This document shows positions 56,519-64,000 of a DNA stretch of 64,000 nucleotides, piece by piece. The stretch is from Erpobdella octoculata (taxonomy: Eukaryota > Annelida > Clitellata > Hirudinida > Erpobdellidae): contig OZ022243.1 of NCBI GenBank assembly GCA_963978895.1, positions 5,946,182 to 6,010,181 of the forward strand, written 5' to 3'. Each line of letters opens with the position of its first letter. Positions within the stretch are counted from its first letter, which is position 1. The position numbers and the translations under genes are program-made. Below the pieces are notes generated by a model. It searched no databases, was not told where the DNA came from, and was given only the letters and a program-made list of their open reading frames with translations.

Positions 56519-56820
56519 GTTTGTTTCTCTTCAACCTGTTTGTCATTATGAGTAGGTTTTTATCTATTTAACAAGTAAGCCGTAAAAAACCAGGTTTTTT
56601 CATAAATTTTTTATATTTCAGGATTTGCCGACTTTTCATTTGTTGCAAAATGTTTCTTTTAAAACGAAATTTTTTGGAATTTATATATTTAAACATCTAT
56701 GTAATCCATTTTTTGGAATTTATATATGTAAACATCTATATAATTGTATTTAATTTGATTTTGTTTTAAAACAAAGTTTATTATTTTAAAATAAAAAAAA
56801 AATTCTCAAAAAGTTAACTT
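56519..56820. other. NDUFA10 downstream sequence, presumed intron
   Basis: AT-rich, with a short tandem duplication of GGAATTTATATATTTAAACA at 56670-56745. A segment GGATTTGCCGACTTTTCATT (56622) recurs as GGATTTGCCGGTTTTTCATT at 60574, on the other side of the LRR ORF. Confidence 0.45.
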
Positions 56821-56962
56821 TAATAGAATGGTTTGTCATAAAGAGCGAGCCTATATTTAAAATTTCGGCTCGATTGGATGACAGGAAGTTATTTAATTTT
56901 CTTTTTCAAGGTTTGCAAACATTCAATTAAGCAAGAACGGTGGTGAAGTTAATATAAGGGAT
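56820..56962 (+). repeat. Dispersed repeat R2, another copy
   Basis: AGAATGGTTTGTCATAAAGA, AAATTTCGGCTCGATTGGAT and GGTGAAGTTAATATAAGGGA as in the 18832 copy. Confidence 0.7.
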
Positions 56963-57399
56963 TTAAAAAAATTGGTTGATTATTTTGCATTTTGTGATCA
57001 AAAAAACCTTTTCTAGTTTAAGTACTGACAAGAAATATTTGTGCCTCAAAAATCATCAGGGCACCGGCACGACCCTTATCAATTATTTATATGGATCATG
57101 TAGTCTGGCAGCAAATGTATTAAAATATTGTCCCGTGGGATGCAAAATGATACAAATATGTGTTAGGTGTCAATCTCTTTGTTAGATATTCTATATTAAG
57201 AAAAATCATGGTGTAATTCTGAAATCCAGTTGCTGCCAGACTAATGTTGTAGAGAAGGGCAATGGGAGCATTAACTGGTTTTGGTGAATGAGGTTGTTTT
57301 TATCGCAGTAAGCTGTCAGCATACTATCCACGATTTGTTCAGCCATTTTTTAAACGAAACTGAGGTTGATTGGCCGATTCGAGCTAAGGTCCTGTGGAT

Positions 57400-57595
57400 C
57401 CAGTGACTATTTCTAATTTAGGCCTGGCCCGTTTTTACAGGCCTAGAATTTCTATATACTTGGTAAAAAACCTCGGCCCGTCCCACCTTGAAATCAGGTT
57501 TGGCCCGGCCCGTCCCAAGACCCTAAAATCACGTCTCGGCCCTTTCCGTGATAAACTGGACTCAGTTAGTTTTAACGGGCACAAAACCTCAAAGC
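57400..57595 (+). repeat. Dispersed GGCCCG-rich repeat, copy 2
   Basis: TTTAGGCCTGGCCCGTTTTT, then ACCTCGGCCCGTCCCACCTT and TTTGGCCCGGCCCGTCCCAA; partner of 43065-43185 in inverse orientation. Confidence 0.55.
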
Positions 57596-57699
57596 TTGGA
57601 AGCTAATTTTTTTTTGAAATAATGAAACGTGTATCTCATTATTTAAAAGAAACTAAATACTGAATTTTAATGTTTTTACATTTTCAGTTATTGAGTTTT

Positions 57700-58395
57700 C
57701 AAGCAAATAATCCTTTTTTCCACCCCACATTTGTAGTCCTGGAAGCCAAAACATGAAAAAAATTAGTAAACCATGTGTAACTTTATTTTCTAAGTAGTAT
57801 TTAAATACTAATTTGTTTATCTGTAGTATTTTTAGTTTCAGAGTGGCAGTTATTCTAAGAAAAATATAACCTTATTTTCCACCACACATTTAAAGTCCTG
57901 GAAACCAAATTTTTAAAAATTATTAAAACATGTATTTGTTATTTTGTAAAAATAATCTTGGTACTAAATTGCAAAACTTTCATATTTTCCACCCCACATT
58001 TGAGGTCCTGAAAACCAAATTATTAAAAATTGGTAAAACACGAATAACTTTATTTTTCAAGTAGATACTAAATACTGATTTTTACATCTGTAGCACTTAC
58101 AGTTTTTGGGTAGTGGTTATTCTAAATAACAAATAGCCATATTTTCCACCCCACATTTGAGGTCCTAGAAACCAAATTTTCAAAAATTGGTAAAATACGT
58201 ATATCTTTATTTCTTGAGTAGATGCTAAATACTATTTTTTCATCTGTAGCACTTACAGTTTTTGAGTAGTAGTTATTCTAAAAAAAACAACAAATAACCC
58301 TATTTTCCACCCCACATTTGAAGTCCTGGAACCCAAATTTTCAAAAAATGGTGAAACACGTGTCTTCTTATTTTTTAAGAAGAATCTTGATATCA
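57700..58395 (+). repeat. About 160-bp tandem repeat, five copies
   Basis: The marker TTTTCCACCCCACATTTGAG recurs at about 57717, 57886, 57986, 58143 and 58304, each followed by GTCCTGGAAACCAAATTTTC and a TAAAACACGTATAACTTTAT block. Spacing is 157-169 bases, with one 100-base truncated unit. Satellite-like; no ORF. Confidence 0.85.
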
Positions 58396-58437
58396 AATTT
58401 AACTTGGCGTTGATTATAAGTCAGGGCATGTTCTTTT

Positions 58438-58790
<353 letters not shown>

Positions 58791-58884
58791 TGTTTAAACA
58801 AAGATATATTTCCTGTATTTAAGATATATTTAAAGTATTTTGTTTAGTAATTGTATTTATTTCAACACTTTTTTTAATGACAAA

Positions 58885-60558
58885 ATGGAATTCTGCAGAA
58901 ATCAAAAATGTAAATCACTGAAAACATTTTGTCAGGAGTTCAGCGTTGATAATTTTCCTAGAATATATCTTGAACAATTTAATGAGCCGTATAAAGAAAA
59001 TAATTACAGAATTAAAGAAGTAGTTTTAATCAATCATATGTTTGACGATATTGTTAAAAAGAGCTTTGAAAAAACTCTGTGCATACCTTTTTCATATATG
59101 TATCCTTGCTTGTTAGAAAGTGATAAAGCTAAATGTTCAAATCTTAAGTTGATAATTACTGATGATGAAGAAACATTTGCTGAGAAAAATATTGACCATC
59201 TTTTCAACTTGTACACTCCTGCTTATTTCAGTTGTTTTGGACTTCATTGTGTACATCGTCATATTAATGAAAATTTTTGCAGTCATCTCAGAGTTCTCAA
59301 ATTAGAAATAAAATGTGTTCTTCAGAGTCAAACAAGTGATAAAACTAAGTGTTGTTTGAAAGAGGAAAATTTCAGCGCTCAAGTCACACCATCGTTATAT
59401 TGTCCACATTTGACTGAATTATATCTTTATTGCCAGTTGCACCTTGGAAGCAACCATGCAGGTCTTTTAGATGTTTTGAATATTTCTTTTCCTGTAGAGA
59501 ACCTGAAACGATTTTTCTATGATAATTGTTGTTTGAAACAGTCAGTTATTGATACACTATCAAAATGTTAAAACCTCGAAAAATTGGCTATACCAAATTT
59601 GAATAAGTGTGATGAAAAAAACATATGTAGTTTGTTTAGTTGTATTTCTAGATTAGTAAACCTCGACTATCTGGACCTCACCGACATGCCAATTTTTCCC
59701 ACTCAAACGTTTAATGAAGAATTAGAAAATTTAATTAACCGGCTTAGGAATTTAAAACATTTTGAACTGGGTAATTTTTTACTCGAAAGAGATAGCAATT
59801 TTACGTGGCTTCAAACAAAAGCATTTGATTACTTAGGTATTGGCGAATATGATCGCAAACCAGGAAAAGGGTATTTTGAAGTAAATGTGCTAGGCAGTTT
59901 TATGAATTATAATGAAATTTTAGCTAAATTGAAGTTTTCAATGTCGTCAAAATTATCATTTGAAAAGTGCTTGAAACAGTTGAATAGTCTGCTGCTAAGT
60001 AATGAAACAATGATGACTCAATCAACTCTTCATGGATTTGTGCAAGTATTATGTAAATATGTACAATCTGATTTAGATTCACTAGTTGTGGAATGTTATA
60101 TAAAATTGTTACGTCACGGTGTGACAGAAAGAGATGGAAAACAATTTATGGATGCTTTCATTGGAGTTGCATTTTCAGATAAATCTCTTAGAGGAAGGAC
60201 AACTAATATTAAGTGTCAAGACATGTTTTCTGTCGATGATTGGAAATTTATTGTCACAAACCATGAGCTGATAGAGGAAATTATTAAACAAGTTTGCTAT
60301 GATTCTCTGCTTGCAAATCAATTGATAATATTTTGTGAAATGCATTTAAAACTTCACAACAAACTCTTACCACAAACACGTACTATTCAAAATCTTCTTT
60401 TGGAACATTTTGAATGTTTTCCTTACTACTGGTCCAATTATAATCTTTTAAGAAATACCAAGGATAGTCAAACAAATTCTTACAAACTCTCGTTGTACGA
60501 ATCATCGGTATTAAATTTTATTTTCCAGAAATTAATGCAAATTAAACAAGTTATTTAA
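58885..60558 (+). CDS. Intronless LRR-type protein (ZYG11/ZER1-like?), one internal stop
   Basis: ATG at 58885 opens a frame that runs to a stop at 60556-60558 and is broken only by TAA at 59569-59571 (LSKC*NLEKLAIPN). The N-terminal part (SLKTFCQEFSVDNFPRIYLE) resembles a box-helix lead of ZYG-11-type substrate receptors. The middle has leucine-rich units (CPHLTELYLYCQ, ENLKRFFYDN, LVNLDYLDLTDM, LRNLKHFELGN). The C-terminal part is all-helical and ARM-like (FEKCLKQLNSLL, LVVECYIKLLRHGV). That order suits CUL2-linked ZYG11/ZER1 proteins, but similarity is weak and the family is tentative. The stop falls inside an LRR, so the wild type had a sense codon there: either a young pseudogene or a base error. 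No introns, so a retrocopy is possible. It may sit in an NDUFA10 intron. Confidence 0.6.
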
Positions 60559-60837
60559 CAAATCCTTTATATCTCTGGATTTGCCGGTTTTTCATTTATC
60601 TTAAAAAATATTTTTATTTGAAAACATAGACAATTATATCTAATAAAAATTTTTTTAGAATGGTTTTTTTAAGGTTTTTTCTCATTTTTTGACGAAAAAA
60701 TAATAAACGGATTATTTTTAAATTTCTTAAAACCTTCTCCTCAATAGAAACTACCTCCATGCAAAATTTTGTTCAAATTGTTCCAGTGGTTCGGATGTGA
60801 TAAATAAACACTCATACCCACCCACATTGTCTGATAT

Positions 60838-60941
60838 ATATACTAGAAGGGTACCCGGGGTTTTCAGAGGTTTTGAAAAAAAATTAAAATCGGTCACAAA
60901 ATGAGTTCTCCCGCTATATATATATATATATATACATATAT

Positions 60942-60989
<48 letters not shown>

Positions 60990-60995
60990 GCCCAT
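60838..60995 (+). repeat. R3 end fragments with (AT)n/(CA)n
   Basis: ACTAGAAGGGTACCCGGGGT with a TTCAGAGGTTTTG block and CGGTCACAAAATGAGTTCTC, then AT and ACACAC arrays. Confidence 0.6.
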
Positions 60996-60999
60996 GTCT

Positions 61000-61332
61000 G
61001 TTTAAGACGTTTTTATGTGACGATCTGCTATCTATGGCAAATTAATTTATATATAATAAATAATTATATAAATACAATTTTAATATCTTTTAATATAATT
61101 AAATAAATTACAAAATATTTACCTTAAATTAATTCAAAATATAAAACATTATTAATATTTTAATCTATTTTTTTCCATTTGTTTTGGAATGCATACGAAC
61201 AATAAAACAATTTTTTCATTGTAATGTTATATATAAATAAATAAATAATTAAATAAATGAATGAATAAATATATATATATATATTAATATAATAGTAGAC
61301 CACGTCACTCACTGTTTAATGATTCTGTAACG

Positions 61333-61367
<35 letters not shown>

Positions 61368-61435
61368 TAGTTTTGTTTTTCCTATTATTTAAGTTCAGCT
61401 TTTAATAATTGAAAAATAAAGTATATTTTTTTAAA
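61000..61435. other. AT-rich sequence with short (AAAT) and (AT) arrays
   Basis: No gene seen; AT arrays at 61270-61285 and 61338-61362. A 5' flank for the Helitron ORF is possible. Confidence 0.5.
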
Positions 61436-61439
61436 CAAA

Positions 61440-62255
61440 ATGTCTCTTAATATGAATGAGGACAAAGATCCTGTGTCGAGAAAACGGCGTCTAGCTAAAG
61501 AAAGGCAACAGAGATATCGCGCAAGACAAACTCCACAATCAAAAGCAAAAATTCAAGTTTTAGATGCAGAAGCTCATCAACAACACACTACACAAATGTC
61601 TGTTGAGGAATTGCAAATTTTTCATGCTTTTCATGCCGCATCACAACAACGTTATGTCTATCGACTTACTCCTCAACATCTAGAAGCTTTACACACGTCC
61701 ATTGCTGCCTCACAACGTCATCGAATTGAGCAAATGTCTCCCCATGAATTGCAGTTACATCGAGAAACCAATGCTGCCGAGGAACGCCATCGAGTTTTGC
61801 AAATGTCTCCCAATGAATTGCAACTACATCGAGAAACCAATGCTGCCTCGCAACGCCATCGAGTTGAACAAATGTCTCCCAATGAATTGCAGCTACATCG
61901 AGCTGCTAATGCGATCTCCCAACTTTTAGCATGAAATCGTGTGAGTGAGGCAGTTCGTAACGAAGCAATTAACTTCAACGAAACTCAATTTGATCAACAT
62001 GATTGTGGTGAATTTGATGTTTTATGTACTTCATGTCGATCAAGAAATTTTGCTGCAGAGCAACCATCAGATGGACTATTCACTTCATGTTGTCGAAAAG
62101 GCAAAGTAATGTTGCCAAACCAATTGACATTCACGGTAATACACTTGGATATCCCGATTTTCTTAAAAGCCTCATGTCAGACACGTCCAATCCAGATAGA
62201 CAAAATTTTCGACAACATATTTGATCATACCTTCCATGGCCGCAAAAATTTTTGA
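61440..62255 (+). pseudogene. Helitron-like protein N-terminal fragment, frameshifted
   Basis: 61440-61934 encodes 164 residues: a basic KRRLAKERQQRYRARQ lead and three to four tandem copies of a 19-residue unit (HRVEQMSPNELQLHRETNA). After TGA at 61932 the same region continues with CGEFDVLCTSCRSRNFAAEQ and FTSCCRKGKVMLP, the Cys-rich motif that precedes the Rep domain in many animal Helitrons. It then shifts frame into PIDIHGNTLGYPDFLKSLMS and SNPDRQNFRQHI. No Rep/helicase domain follows, so this is a truncated, decayed copy. Confidence 0.75.
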
Positions 62256-62379
62256 TTTGCTTATATATAGAATTTTTTTTATGGTTATCAAATGTTATTT
62301 TGTTTTTGTTGACTATTTTTATAATAACGGGCGCCGTATTTTAAAACTTCCGTCATTTTTGACGGGCTATCTCTAGTAT

Positions 62380-62383
62380 ATAT

Positions 62384-62427
<44 letters not shown>

Positions 62428-62440
62428 ATAAATAAATAAA
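62380..62440. repeat. (GATA)n then (AAAT)n microsatellite
   Basis: About eleven ATAG units followed by AAAT units. Confidence 0.95.
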
Positions 62441-62589
62441 TACATAAATCTATATATATAAAAATGAATATTTGTATATATGTATGTATGTATATAGGTA
62501 TGTTATTTATGCATTGCTACACCATTCATCCGATCTTAATAAAATTTTCACACAACCTTAAGAGTCAAGGGAAATCAAATATAGAGAAA

Positions 62590-63135
62590 AAAATTTTGAA
62601 ATCCGTCACAAAATGAGCGGAGCGGGTGAGCGAGCGGGAACTATATATATATATATGTATATATGTGTGTATGTATGTATGTGTATGTGCATGTCTGTGT
62701 GTATTTATGTATGTATGTATGTGTTTTTTACAATATTTCGGCACTAAATGCCCATTCAAAGTATGTATGTGTGTGTGTATGTATCTATGTATGTATGTAT
62801 GTATGTATGTAAAATCGGATCTAGGGGGGGGGGCAACTGAGAGCGAAAGAATGAGCGGGAAAGCGACAGGGAACGGATAACGACCGGTGGCGGGAGTGTG
62901 TATGTATCTATGTATGTATGTATGTGTGTGTATGTATGTATGTATGTATGTATGTATGTATGTAGAATCGGATCTAGGGGGAGGGACTGAGAGCGAAAAA
63001 ATGAGCGGGAAAGCGACAGGGAACGGATAGCGACCGGGAGCGGGAGCCCAAGCGGGAAGGAAACGGGAGCGAAAAAGAAACGCATTAGGTAAACCTCTAA
63101 AAACCCTGGGCAACGCCGGGTTCCCCCGCTAGTAA
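62590..63135 (-). repeat. R3 elements with a 152-bp tandem duplication
   Basis: The block (ATGT)n-AATCGGATCTAGGGGG-GCGGGAAAGCGACAGGGAAC-GGATA occurs at 62809 and again at 62961. The array ends GGGCAACGCCGGGTTCCCCC/GCTAGTA at 63109-63135, the inverse of the R3 head. Confidence 0.75.
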
Positions 63136-63247
63136 ATACATAAATAAATAAATAACAAAGAAATTAATAAACTTATATTAATTCAAAAAATGTATCCAAA
63201 GTTCATCGTAATTTTAAAACACCCGTCCTTGGGACGAGCAAAACCAC

Positions 63248-63249
63248 TA

Positions 63250-63328
<79 letters not shown>
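63248..63328. repeat. (AT)n microsatellite
   Basis: About 40 AT units between two R3-type termini. Confidence 0.97.
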
Positions 63329-63329
<1 letters not shown>

Positions 63330-63803
63330 TAGCGGGGGTATCCGGCGTTGCCCGGGTTTTTTTTAAGAGAATGAGTTTGGTATTCAAAGAAAATGATTGT
63401 GTTTTAATTCGGTTTATTAATTTTAAAAAATGAATGGAGTTGATAAATTCGAATGGCTTATCAGTTGGAATCATAGGGATGCGTGGCAACAGTACATCTT
63501 CACCTTTAAATTTTTCGTTTAAAATGGTAGCTTGGATTATATTGCTCATCATCATTTTCACTGAAAGCCTGCTACCGTTGCAAAGTCGTGGTGGATTTAT
63601 GTTTCGGAGAAGAATAATAACAAGGCTCTGATGATGGCTTTCGAGCCGAAACTGTACAGTAAGCCTGTTTCAAAAATTAATAGAGAGCTGGAAAGCGAGC
63701 GGAAAAGGGGACGGGAGAGCAGGCGGGAAAGGAAACGAGAGCGAGAGAAAAACAATAGAAACACCTCTAAAATCCCCGGGCAGAGCCGGGTACCCCGCTA
63801 GTG
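63328..63803. mobile_element. R3-family element with terminal inverted repeats
   Basis: Head ACTAGCGGGGGTATCCGGCG/TTGCCCGGG and tail CCCCGGGCAGAGCCGGGTAC/CCCGCTAGT are about 30-base imperfect inverses enclosing 475 bases. The tail side carries the GCGGGAAAGGAAACGAGAGC block. A 55-codon ORF inside (63434-63631) is not convincing. Suggests that R3 is a MITE-like family; neighbouring TA-rich arrays prevent finding a target duplication. Confidence 0.7.
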
Positions 63804-64000
63804 TTTATATGAAAAAAACCTTTTGAAACAATAAATTATATATGAAATATGAATTATTTATTTAATTATCTAGTTTTGTTGGGCATCACAGCATATGAAT
63901 TGTGCCGGTATTAACACTATATAGTTCAGAGGGTTATGGAGTAATTAAAGCTTAAATGTGTCTTTATTACTTGATACTTTGCAGTAATGCAACCTGCACA
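63804..64000. other. AT-rich window end, nothing recognised
   Basis: No ORF, exon or repeat structure was identified. Confidence 0.4.

Noticed and set aside
57700..58395. CRISPR-like or rRNA spacer array
   Set aside because: Whole 160-base units repeat; there are no unique spacers and no rRNA sequence.
62565..63113. 182-residue minus-strand ORF
   Set aside because: Composed of R3 interior and (TATG)n translation (YIHTYIHT); not a gene.

Overview
The window is AT-rich eukaryotic nuclear DNA. Genes are split by short GT-AG introns, intergenic space is packed with very long microsatellites, and there are nested DNA transposons, SINEs and Helitron debris. The conserved genes (DNA2, NDUFA10, an MTCL/SOGA-type coiled-coil protein, a PHYHIP-like protein) mark it as an invertebrate animal. 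A lophotrochozoan is plausible, but the sequence does not prove it. Gene models below were built by hand from splice sites and reading phase; no alignment was run.

Layout. 0.5-1.6 kb: PHYHIP-like gene (+) with an in-frame stop just before its conserved Cys tail. 2.8-12.5 kb: six-exon MTCL/SOGA-like gene (-), about 2050 residues, all junctions in phase. 12.5-30 kb: mainly simple repeats, minisatellites and dispersed repeats, a small membrane-protein ORF (21.3 kb), two weak orphan exons and a tRNA-derived SINE (29.2 kb). 30,061-41,523: a hAT transposon with a perfect 8-bp target duplication. Its transposase is split by a 9.8-kb insert flanked by a 27-bp direct repeat. The insert carries a foldback element, a two-exon coiled-coil gene, two Merlin-type elements, a second small hAT with 8-bp TSD, SINEs and a multi-exon PHD-finger-like gene with its own TATA box. 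42.8-53.7 kb: complete 27-exon DNA2 (-), 1574 codons, with a roughly 500-residue N-terminal extension carrying a PCNA-binding (PIP) motif. 54.2-56.5 kb: the 5' two-thirds of NDUFA10 (+), head-to-head with DNA2. 58.9-60.6 kb: single-exon LRR-type ORF with one internal TAA. 61.4-62.3 kb: Helitron N-terminal fragment, frameshifted. 62.3-63.8 kb: GC-rich terminal-inverted-repeat elements embedded in (AT)n and (TATG)n.

Functionally, DNA2 (Okazaki-fragment and end-resection nuclease-helicase, also mitochondrial in animals) and NDUFA10 (complex I accessory subunit) probably share a 531-bp bidirectional promoter. The PHYHIP-like and MTCL-like genes are convergent. The 30-41.5 kb island is a nest of mobile elements around two genes of unknown function and is the most unusual part of the window. 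Three ORFs (PHYHIP-like, LRR, PHD-like) carry one in-frame stop inside otherwise coherent coding sequence. DNA2 itself ends in TAA, so code reassignment is not the explanation.
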